Below are positions 33,801 through 45,800 of a DNA stretch of 64,000 bases, in pieces. The position numbers and the translations under genes were made by a program. Every line of letters begins with the position of its first letter. Position 1 is the first letter of the stretch. Source of the DNA: Lucinisca nassula (taxonomy: Eukaryota; Mollusca; Bivalvia; Lucinida; Lucinidae); contig OY757012.1 of the NCBI GenBank assembly GCA_963580285.1, positions 172,877,994 to 172,941,993 of the forward strand, in the 5' to 3' direction. The notes under the pieces are model-generated. The model did no database searches, was not told the DNA's origin, and saw only the letters and a program-made list of their open reading frames with translations.

Positions 33801-36800
33801 GCCTCATTGAGGCGGTTCTAGCGAGTACCCACAACCTGTGTCTTGGAGCAAGAATAAAAAAAAAATGTATACCCCCATAAACCCCAGTTTTCTCTATATA
33901 AAGTGGGGTATAGGTGGGTCTTCATTTCACGGACTTGTTCACGTGATGGTCGGACGGGCGTCGTATCGATGTCGGCCTGTGTTGTTCTGGCTGGGAATGA
34001 ATACATTTTGATCAAATTTGGGCAAAATGAATGGCAGACCCGCAATATAATTTTGTATAAGCATTAAGCCTCCTCACATGGCTTTCAGTGACCCGAATTA
34101 GTCTTGTCTTGAACTTGTGTTGGTCAAAAAGATGTCCGAGTCATCAACGTTTCACTGTCGTAAGGAAATATTACAGTTTAAAGACAAACTCATAGAACAG
34201 TTATTATAAGCCACCATAAGAACATAAAGTGACCCATTACGAAAACACGCCTATACAAATACATTGTAAACCTTACCGCTGAAAAAAAACTAATATTTTA
34301 AGATGAAAAATTGTAATATTTTTCTTATTTTTGCTAAAAATATAGATTGTGGGTACACATTAGAACCGCCTCATCGAGGCGGTTCTAACGAGTACCCACA
34401 ATCTATATTTTGGAGCAGAAATGAGAAAATTAAGGTTTACCCATGTTAACCCCAGTTTTACTGTATAAAAGTGGGTGCAATAGGGGCAAAATTATATAGG
34501 TGTATTTTCGTGATGCAGTGGGCATACACAAACTCCACAAGTATCAACAACACAGTCTATCAGTATATTGGAAACTACAAATGAATGACCACCTGGCTAA
34601 ACGTTTTACCTATAGAGGTGTGAAAAATGGGGCTTTTAAGATACGACAGTTATTCTTGAGCCTTTGGATGCTGATAAAATTTCAGTCAGTCATTCGTAAA
34701 AAAAATGAAGTTGATAGAAATGTCGAACATTGCCTGTAAAATCAAAAGCAAGCCCATGGCATAACTTAGACTTTACCAAAGCGTACTATTAAAAGTAAAG
34801 CAGATGTACATAAAAACAGAGAACATGATCTCAAGATTCTCTGCCTCAACCATTTTTGACTATTAACCGATCAAATTACTTGTTGTGATATATTCTAAAT
34901 GACAAACAGCGTAGATCCTGATCAGATGTTTTCTCCAGAAGCTTTCTGATCTAAATCTACACTATTTGCAAAGGCAATGTTTATCGTAAAATCAGCAGGG
35001 CAGCAGGGTTAAATGTACACACGACAGGCAAACAGAGGCAGTAACGTTGTAGCTTGTATTGACCGTCGATGAAGCCCATCCTAGATAGCTGTTACTTCAA
35101 TGCTATAATGAACGTTAAGGACTCATTTGTTTAAATTTATACATTAATTCTTGGGTCTCAAGAGAGAAATTAAGACTTATAATAGGAAAGTTTTATCTCG
35201 GTCAATGAAAGGGAATATAACATGAAAGAACGTTTTAGAAAATTTGTCGTGATCAGTGAAACCCTGACGTGACCAGTTACTATTAGCTACGAGAATAACC
35301 CGAAGACGGAAGCCGCTTAAACAATATGAGCCCCGCCAAGCGAATTTGGGTCTTCGAGCATTCCGTCATGACAAATTTTATCTGCGCATGCCCAGCCATT
35401 CAGAGGGGCCAGGGATATGGCTTTCTGTCTGAAGGTTCCTCTTGATTCACTGCTTGTATGAGCGAGCAGCGAAGGTTCTGGCGAGACTGCGCGGATGCGC
35501 AGGCTCGCCTGAACCTTCGCTGCTCGCATAGGCGATAAGTACCAAAATCGCTTGACGGGGCCCATATAATGTTGCTACAAAGCTCCATATAAGGAAAGCC
35601 AACGGCGATATTTCTTATTAGAAACATATGTTCGTGGTACTTGTTAGAATCGCCTCAGTGAGGCGATTCTAACAAGTACCCACCAACATATGTTCTATTT
35701 AGAAAATAGGACAAATAAGTCCCAGAATTACCCTTAGTGCTCCTATTTATTTATCTGGAGCCCTTTTGGTAGAAACTAAAAACGCATGGTATCCTCATAA
35801 AAGACTGGGTCAAGGTACGTATGACTTAAATTGTTCTTCTAAGATCAGGGCTAGGTGGAATTTAATACATTACAGCCTATATATAGACCCGATGGAAGTT
35901 CAATGGTCTGACCTATTCTGCTTTTCCAAACAATACCTTACAATATTAATTCATATTTCACGTTTATTTTAAATTAGGTTTCACACTCAACAGAAAAAAA
36001 GTTAATCGTGTTCTGCAGGCGATCCATATACCATTACTGTCCCAGACGCGTTAAAAGTCCAGTGCACAAAAGTTCCATTTTGAAATGTATTACATAAAAC
36101 CCTTTTAAACACTATAGACAGAATGAGCAAGATATCTATCTATCTTCGAATACTCCCTACGCCCTCGTGGGCATTTTCGACAGGAGTACATTACGTACAT
36201 TCCAGATTTGCAGGATGAAAGCCTACACAATAACCTTGTAATTACGGTAGGGATCTCTAACCTGCATAAGGGATGGTTCTCCCTGCACAGGTGGTCTCCA
36301 GTTAACGTCCCGATCCGAAATACGGTGCACTTCATGGCATTCATCCCTGCAAATGGTGCCAGTGGAGCGTGTTCGGACAATGAAATTTATCAACTCTGCC
36401 GGGGATCGAACCCTGGACATCTAGCATCAGAGGCAAGTGCACTAACCACTGAGCTATCGCGGTTTAGCAAACGTCGTCTGCTGTAAGCAATTGAAAGTCC
36501 ATATTACATGATTGTGTCGCATAGCAACAGAAAAGGTAAGTAAATTGTAATAATTGAGGAATAAATTTTGTCAATTCTCCATTAAAACGTATGTTGTGTG
36601 TATTCTTTAGAACCAACTCGCTAAGGCGGTTCTAATGAGTACCCACAGCATAGGTTTGTATGGCGATATAAGGAAAAGTGTCCTTCAATCATCTCAAAAT
36701 ACTTACCTTGCTATGAATGACGTCGGGTGTCTCACAATATAACACAGAAGTATTGACTTTATAGCACGAAAACATGCCAAAAATCTGTTGACCCAAAAAT

Positions 36801-39800
36801 CTGTCACTTTTATATCGTAAAACTCTGGTTTACAGTTTTCTTATTTCTGCTCTTTATAGGTTGTTGGCACTCGTTAGAACCGCCTCGGTGAGGCGGTGCT
36901 AACGGGTACCCACAATCTATATTTTGAACAGAAATAAGAAGCATATCGCACTTTTTTATCTAAAAATTTTAGTTGTTTTTTTTTTTCGGCGGTAAAGTTT
37001 GCAATGTATTTGTATAGGCGTGTTTTCGTAATGATCTGTCGCCGCGTTACATACGCAAGCTCAGTAGAGTGCTGGGCAAACTCTGCTTTACAAGAGTATA
37101 ATAAAACTATGAACGGCAAGTCAACTTTCAGAACCTTAGGACACCGAACTCAATTACAAATGTCTGTGTTGGCAATAGTAATGGAACAGAGGGGATGGTA
37201 GACCTTTCTCTGTTTCAAGGGCTACTGCTGAACGAAAGAACTCTCTCAAGCCGAAGCAATGTCTTTCCTTTAAGAGAAGCTTTCAACAGCAACTGAATGG
37301 AATGAAATAGATATTTCCTGCTCATGTAAGTCTGTTGTATTGGTAGAAACTGACGATGTCGTTAGTTAACCCTTATCTTGCTGAATATTCATTTAAGCCA
37401 CACCCATTTCTGTCTTTCAACCAATCAAATTACTTGATTTAATTTATTGCTACAAATTCATAAACTGAAAGCCAAACAGTGTAGATCCTGATCAGATGGC
37501 TTCTTCAGAAGCCATCTGATCTGGATCTACACTGTTTGCAAAGATAGGGGCTGTCGTGAACAGCACGACAAGGGTTAATATATCGGATAAACTTAAATAG
37601 TTTGGGTGTACTCGTTAGAACCGCCTCAGTGAGGCGGTTCTAACGAGTACTCACAATCTATATTTTAGAGCAGACATAAGAAAAATATGGGTTAACCCCT
37701 GTAAACGCCAGTTTTACTATATAAAATTGGGGTTCAGTGGGGTCAAAATTATATAGGCGTGTTTTCGTGCTGGTTTGTTTCTTTCACTAGAAACAGACAA
37801 CTGCCCTTCTTGAATCAACAGAAGGGAGAGAATGACCGTAGAAAAGAATTCATGATCAATCTCCACGAAAGAATGTTGCCGAGCCCGGCAGGAGACGAAC
37901 ACGCGCCCTCCTGATCACCGGTCAGACGATTCCAACTGAGCTACCGAGGCCGGCGCTGAAAGGAAGATTATAGGCCCAATGGAATTCGTTTCACTGACAG
38001 TTCCGGGGGGGGGGGATTCTTCTGTCGCAGTTTATTTTCTTATGATTTGTCTTTGAGTGGTTGAATCGCGTATATTATTTTGTTTTGGATAGCCAATTGG
38101 CCATTTTGTGGGAAAGTAACTGTCCTTTTGGCTTTCCGCTTTTGGTGTTGCCATTAGGGTCTGTTGTTTTATGTTTATGTTTCTTTCCCTTTGGCGTCTC
38201 TGATGGGAGCTGTGGGTTAATTGTATCGATTCCTGATCTTTGCCTTCACTTCTATGTAGCCTAACCTGACAGACAATCGGCCCAAAGTCTGTCAGCGCTT
38301 AATTACAGCCGTTAATATATTTATCGCAATTTTTATCATACTTACATCGTGTGTTTCCTTCATGCTGCAACATTCAGCTCTTGAAGTAATTTCATGTTTT
38401 GGGTTGACACGTATTGTAAGACTAGGTGATGGAATAGCGAAAGATTCGCAAAAACCGCGGCAAGCGTTTAAAGTCACATTGAACACAACACATCCTGGAA
38501 TATGTACTGGCCTGGTATTTCCTGCAAATGTAAAATCAAACTTCGTAAAATGTGTGGTGATTTTTTTTGATTGATTTGTTTGATTTGAGGTTTAACGTCC
38601 CCGTCAACACTGTAAAGGTAATTTTGGAGACGTTGCTTCCAATTTTGTGGGACTTTTACCCGACATTGAGATGAAATGACATCTCATGCCCTGTCGCCCA
38701 ATGAAACCAATTGGGTTTACAAGCATGGACGGGCCGACTCGCACCGCTTTACCTGGGCAGGCTTAGATCCTCTAAGCGGTTTACCAGTACTCGTGTGCGG
38801 GTCGGTTTCAGCTCTGCGTGGAAGCATCATGCAGCCCGTTTATTTCTTCAAGCCCCGATGGGCGGGGGCCGGTGGTGATTTGGTACCTCGGACATATGGA
38901 AAAACTGCATCACTATGAAATGACTAGAAAAGTGCATTCACAATAAAGAACGCCTCTTCATACATGGATAAGCGGGGTTCTTTTGGTATACCTTTACTAT
39001 GTATTGTCAATTAACTGACAACAGCGGTTTTAAAGTATAAATATCTTAAAATATTTGAGGGTCACTGATGAGGCATAATTGGCCGAAACTAGCTAGTCTG
39101 TGCCAGAAAACATGTACACTCCATATTTCCCAGTTCTCACAGTGGTGTATTCCTTTCTTCCAAAGGATAGCCCTTACTAGAACATATTTAAAGTGAAAGT
39201 TTTAGCGATATATCTGCCTCTATAGCTTGCCACAACTTATGGCATCACCGAGCCCTCCCTGGCCCTTTCTTTCTTTTATAGCGAAAATATTTTATATACG
39301 TAAAAGATCTTACACGCATTGTCATTTCATATAAAACTTATGAGCAAGGACTTGTTAGCGTAATGATAAGCGGTCACATTTTCAAAATACCAATACATTT
39401 TTTGAAGGCAAGAATGAAATAAAAATAAACCCAGTAGACGAGGAAACTGTACTTTTGTAATGCAAGCAAAGGCTGCGGCGAGCATGCGCACAAGAAAAGT
39501 ATACTTATCACATAGGTGAGCAGCAAAGGCTCTGAAGAGACTGCGCATGCGCAGTCTCGCCAGAGCCTTTGCTGCTCGCAGACATATAGAGGAGACTTTC
39601 AGGAAGTCAATGCAAGAAGTCATGTGTCTAGCACTCATGAACAGCTGTCTGCGCACGCGCATTTGAAAGAAAAAATGACAACAACATAAATTGAAGAATG
39701 TTGAGTTCCTTTTTTCCAATCTGTGAGCTTAGTTTTGTATCAAGGGATTTTGGCAATTCGTGCGTTTTGGACACATTTTACAACCTATTTAAACATAACT

Positions 39801-42800
39801 CAGATGAAAAACAAGTAATGAATATGATTAATGATAAATAAATAGTTGTGATGCCGTCCTGATGCAGCATACTGGTGCGTAGTCAAATATATTCTATGAA
39901 ACGGTTATCCTTTGGAAGCAAGGAACACACCACAGAACTGAAACATTTGGAGTGTACATGTTTTTTTTTCTGGCACTGACCAGCTAGTTTGGTCATTAAG
40001 TCTCATCAGTGACCCTCAAATAGTTTCAAAATTCCATAATGGAGTCATTGTTCCCAAAGGACAAGGTCAAAATCCGAACTCATCATTAACAAAGTAAGTT
40101 TGATATATGGCGTGCTTATTGCGAACATACGTCTATTTTTCGTGGTTCTATGGAAAGCGTTTTAAGACGAAACTTTTTGGGGCCATGTTAAACACACACC
40201 GGTTTAGCATCCGTGAAATGAAGACCCCGCTAACCCCATTTTATATAGAGAAAACTGGGGTTTACGGGGGTATAGATTACTTTTCTTATTTCTGCTCCAA
40301 GACATAGGTTGTGAGTACACGTTAGAGCCGCCTCACTGAGGCAGTTCTAACGAGCACCCTCAACCTATGTTTATAACATTTAGAAAAGAAGCCATTTTGG
40401 AGATGTGAAAAAATGAACTATGTCGCATAGGTGAGTTATCGTAAGGGTACAGTTTTCCTACGGACCTGTGTGGCCTAGTGGGTAAGAGAGATGTCTCTTA
40501 ATAATTAGGCGTCTCACCTCTGTGGGTTCGAGCCTAGCTCGGATCACGTGTGAGACGCCTAATTCTGCAACGGAAGGTGTTTTTCTCCTGGACTCGGTTT
40601 TCGTCAGCCTCTGTTTATCGACCCGCTCGAAGTAAAGGAAATAATATTGAAAGGGCTTAAAACCAAAACAAACGAAAAAAAAAACCACAAACAAACATAC
40701 ATAAAATGACAGTTTTCCTATTGTTCTTTTAAGTATTTTTGTTCGATTTGAGGTTAAACTTCCCCGTCAACACTGTAAAGGTCATTTTGGAGACGTTGCT
40801 TCCAATTTTGTGGGACTTTTACCCGACGTTGAGATTAAATGACATTTAAAGTAATGTAATTATTTGTAGTCTAACTCAAATATTTGTATGTAAACTAATC
40901 TGTAAGCAAAAGAAGACTATTGTAAAAAAGGATGTTAATGGCGGAAAAGAAGCAAAACAGTATACATCTAAATGTCAAGCGTGTTTGATAATGTTGAAGT
41001 TAAAATCTGCTACTTCATAACTAACATTTAGACCCAAGAATGGTTTCCTAAAGGAAACTGAAATAGCTTGTTTTTTCTTACCTTTTCTTATTATTTGCGT
41101 CTTTGTGTTTCTCTTATTGCAAAGGTTCCAATGTAATTATGGTTCTACAGGAGATATTTTTAACCCATACATCCCCGATATTCTATAGTAGATTCTAGTT
41201 GAATCTGGACAGGTTCGGATTTAATCAGAATCTTTAACAAATTAATAAATTTTGTAGACCCTGACGAGAGGGCTCATCATTACGTGAACATATCCTTGAA
41301 ATGAACACCACCATAAACCCCTTTATATAGAGAAAACCGGGGTTTACGGGGGTATGCAATATTTGTTTTGTTTTTTCTGCTCCAAGGCATGGGCTGTAGG
41401 TACTCGTTAGAACCGCCTCAACTCAACTAGGCGGTTCTAACGAGTACCCACAACCTATGTTTGCGGTATATATAATAAAAATATCTCGAATTTTATCGGA
41501 CACGTAGCTATTTAGGAGATGTGAAAAACAAAAATGCAGCATGTCGCTCGGCTGTGTTAGCCGTCTATATGATTTGAAAAACACATGCACGCGTTTTTGA
41601 TGGTTTTGAGGGAAGGAGACAAAAAGGTTTGACTTTGTATTACGAATCTATGTTTCAAGCGAAAATAAGAACCAGCCCTGCCAGCACAAACCACGGGCCA
41701 ACGTCGGGCCGATAGCGGTACGACGTTACCACGTCGTACCGCTGTCGGCCCGACGTTGGCCCGGCATTCTTTGCTGGCTGGGAGAGGACCAATCGCTCAC
41801 CTGAGTGCTGAGTGTGTATGGAGCCATTTGAAGGCGGTTTTTGAAGGGATTTTTACCATGGCAGACACCCTGGTCATATGACTTAAAACATTTGAACAAA
41901 CTTTCGTTTCTCCATCATATAAAGGCTTATGAAACTTGACATATATTTGTCCCGCTGTTTATTCACAAAACAAACTTAGTTTCTGATATATGAGTGACCT
42001 TGGTCCAAGGTCAGCGAGTGACCCCTAAGATTGGTACTCATGCTGCTTCATTAACAAGTTTAACTGATTGCATAAATCACTTATGATCATAAGCGATAAT
42101 TATTTTCGAAAAGAAAATCACTTTTTCCCAAACAAACGTTTGGTGTAAAATGCTTCAAGGTCAACCCATACTCATTATTGAACAAATTATCATGGGCAGG
42201 AGTCCCTAATGCTACCATTTCGATAACTCTCCCGTGCGACATAGTGCATTTTTCACATCTCCAAAATGGCTACTTTTCTGACGAAAATCCGTCATATATT
42301 TATTATAAATGCTCTAAACATAGGGCGTGTGTGCTCGTTAGAACCGCCATAGGGCGTGGGTGCTCGTTAGGTTCTAACGAGTACCCACAGTTTATGTCTT
42401 GGAGCAGAAATAAGAAAAATAATGAATACCCCCGTACACCCCAGTTTTCTCTATATAAAGTGGGGTTAAGAGGGGTCTTCATTTCACGCACTTGTTCACG
42501 TGATGCATTCCAAGCTTTAAGGCAACTGACCCACTGTTTCTAGAAAATAAAGATGTTTCGACATTTTTTAGCATATATGCTTGTGGCAGCCATCTTGGTA
42601 ATGTGACCTGGGCCAGTTGAACAAACTTTCATTTCTTCACACGCATAAAAGCTTCTATGGTAGTCTTGAGTGTACAATGCTACGTACCAGGTTTCAGTCT
42701 AACCAGTCCATGGTTTCAATTAATGCAATGGGCCTGCGGGTCTGAAGGAGAAGATTTTGTGTGTGTCCGCCATATTGGCTAGGTGATCGAATACGTATAA

Positions 42801-45800
42801 AATCGATTTTCGATTTCTTGTTCCAAACGGCTTTCATATGAAATGTGGTTACAACTGTGATTCCTGAGAAAATTAAGATTTTTTTTCATATCTGAATGAC
42901 CTTGACCTTGAAAATACGTACAGTTCCATTTACTCATTTAGCTAACAAACTGCACTGACCAATTTTCAGATCACAGATTAAAAAAAAAATCGAACAATAC
43001 ACGCTTTTGGCTTTTTCCCCGTATAAAAGCCCACGTGACCAAATTTGGCGTTAGCCTAAAATAGGTCCAAGGTAATCAAGTGGCCATCTTTTGAACAAAC
43101 GTTGACTGGCCCAAGCCTCCAATGTTAAGTACCAAGTTTCTTAAAAATCGGCCCACTTGTTCCGGAGAAGAAGCTTTTTGAAGTATTTCACTTTATGTGC
43201 GCATGGCGGCCATCTTTCGTTTTCCAATACTCTACATGAAATCTGACTTTGATCAGCATAGCTGTTGGCAAATGTTGACAGACCACACAGACAGCAGACA
43301 TACTGGCTGAGGTGAGCTAAAATGGTACGTTTTGTATAAGAAAATGTCATTTGCACATCTACGCAGTACGATAACTCATCCGTGCTACATAGTGCATTTT
43401 TCAAATCTCCAAAATGGCTATTTTTATGAAAATCCTTGATTTGTTTTTACTATAAATGTTCAAAACAGAGGTTGAGGGTGCTCGTTAGAACCGCCTCAGT
43501 GAGGCGGTTCTAACGAGTACCCACAACCTATGCCTTGAAGCAGAAATACGAAAAATAATGTATACCACCGTAAACCCCAGTTTTCTCTATATAAAGTGGG
43601 GTTTAGGTGGGGGGGGGGTCTTCTTGTCTTGGACTTGTTCACGTGATGGGAAGAAAACATTACACCACATGGGTGGGTACTCGCAAATGAGAAGGTGCTA
43701 ACTGACATCCAAAATCTAAGTTCGAATCAATAAGAAAATATAAGTATTCCTATTGTAAACCAACGTTTACTATAAGTGCGGTTTACAATGGTGTGAGGCA
43801 GTCAGTCCGAATTCAAGACTAGCTGCTAGTCGGGTAGCTAATGAGTCATAATATTGTACATCTTATATTTTCCATACTTTTTCCTTACTTTTCTCTGTCT
43901 AACAGCAATCAGTTTCATTTTGGGGAGACATGTATTATCGATGTGTTTTTGACAAGGCATACTACGGGCCATGCTTACGTAGAACAGATCGAAAAACAGA
44001 AACATACGTCATTATTGCATAATCACTGCGTCAAAATGTTCTATTGGATGTAATACAAGTATAACTACACTACTATTATATGATTATTGATCTCTAATTT
44101 ACAAATTTAGAAAGTATTTTACAGATATAGAGGCTATCTCAATAAGGGTATATCATTTATCGGACTCGACACTTGAGAAAATGTAATAATCGGTAGTTTA
44201 TCAGCTAATGAAGGTTTATTCAAATATCACTATCAGATATCTGCCAAATTGAACGTCACTACGCAGTCTTGACTGCTGGGTTTCTTTTGCTTCAGCATTT
44301 CAGTTATTTTATGCTGTTGAGTCCTCAGCATTGTTTAATCTCTGTAGTCATTTGATTTTTATTTTCTCAGAGATGTTGCACTTATGTGTTAGATATCCTA
44401 AATGTGGACTGAACAAATAATTTGTCCACGAGAGAACCAAGGGCGAGGATTGTGGAAACTTAAAATCGATTTAGCCCCATCCCCAACCACAATAAATAAC
44501 GTTTTACTGAGCGTTCTGAGGTGGTTCTTCTGTTGCGGGTTATTTTGCTTTTGTTCGTCTTTGCATGATGTATTGCAATTTTCTACCGTTTGGGAAATTA
44601 ACTTTCCTTCAGTGAAATTATTTAAGTTTATGTTTCTTGAATGGGAGGTGTAAGGTAATTGTAACAATTCCTGGTCATTGCCTTCTTTTCTATTTTGGAC
44701 AAGGCATTAAACCGTTTCCCGACGAAAATTATGAATCCTCCATTTTTCTGAAACTTTATTCTTACCACTTGCCGAATAAATAAATTTGAAACAATTCTTT
44801 TGACGACGTCAGAAAATATACTCAGCAGTCTAGCGAAATTCACAAACGTTTCCAACAAAAACGTAGCACATAAATATCAGTTATTCATAGATTATCCCAT
44901 GCGTAAATGTTACTATATTTTCAATCTTCTTTTGGCCGTGGCTAAAAAGATATTACAGGACACGCTTGGTCCCCATCAAGGCTTGGAGAAATAGATTTGG
45001 CTGCAAGGTGCTACCACGCAGAGCTGAGTACTGGTAAACCGCTAAGAAGGTCTCAGCCTATCCTGGCAAAGTGGTGGGATAAGGACCGTATATGCTTATA
45101 AACCTTATTTGTTTCTTGGGCGGCAAGGCTTGTGATGTCATTTTATCTCCGTCTCGGGTAAAAAAACAACAACACAAACTTAGAAGCAACGTCTCCAAAA
45201 TGACCTAAGTAGTGTTGACGGGGACGTAACACCTCATTCAAAACAAACGTCAGGACGACCTAACTATTTCTTTCTCTTACTATTAAAGATCGCCCTTTTT
45301 ATTCGGACTATTTCTTTCTCTTACCGTTAAAGATCGCCCTTTTTATTGTGACCATTTCTTTCTCTTACCGTTAAAGATCGTCCTTTTTATTGTGACACTT
45401 TAAAACTTTTATTAATATTTCTGTAAAATTTATATTATTGGTGTCGTTCTGAATTGTTTTTTTTTTTTTTCTATTTCGGCCTTAAAATTAAGAATGTATT
45501 TCACTAGGCGAGTTTTCGTAATGACAATTACCACGATAAAATTAATGCTGTGCGTGTGTTATTTCACCGACCTCATCATGTTAACAAGTCCGTGAAATGA
45601 ACATCCCCCTAAACCCCTCTTTACATACCGAAAACTGGGGTTTATGGGGTATACATTTTTTTTCTTATTTATTTGTCAAGACATAGGTTGTGGGTATTCG
45701 TTAGAACCGCCTCAATAAGGCGGTTCTTACGAGCACCCACAACCTATGTTTGGAGTATAAATAAGAAAAATATCACACATTTTCATCGGAAAAGTAGCCA

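Noticed and set aside
36015..36125. Minus-strand frame with GTFVHWTFNASGTVMVYG
   Set aside because: About 36 codons, no cysteine pattern, no splice signals and no family match; likely chance.
40463..40540. Possible tRNA gene
   Set aside because: Boxes A and B are present, but the sequence continues into a SINE body with A-rich tail and has a second, truncated copy. The heads at 36468, 52472, 61232 and 31590 are likewise SINE-derived.
43841..44053. Plus-strand open frame after a strong acceptor-like tract
   Set aside because: Good pyrimidine tract and CAG at 43908, but no donor and no recognisable protein; kept only as a note.
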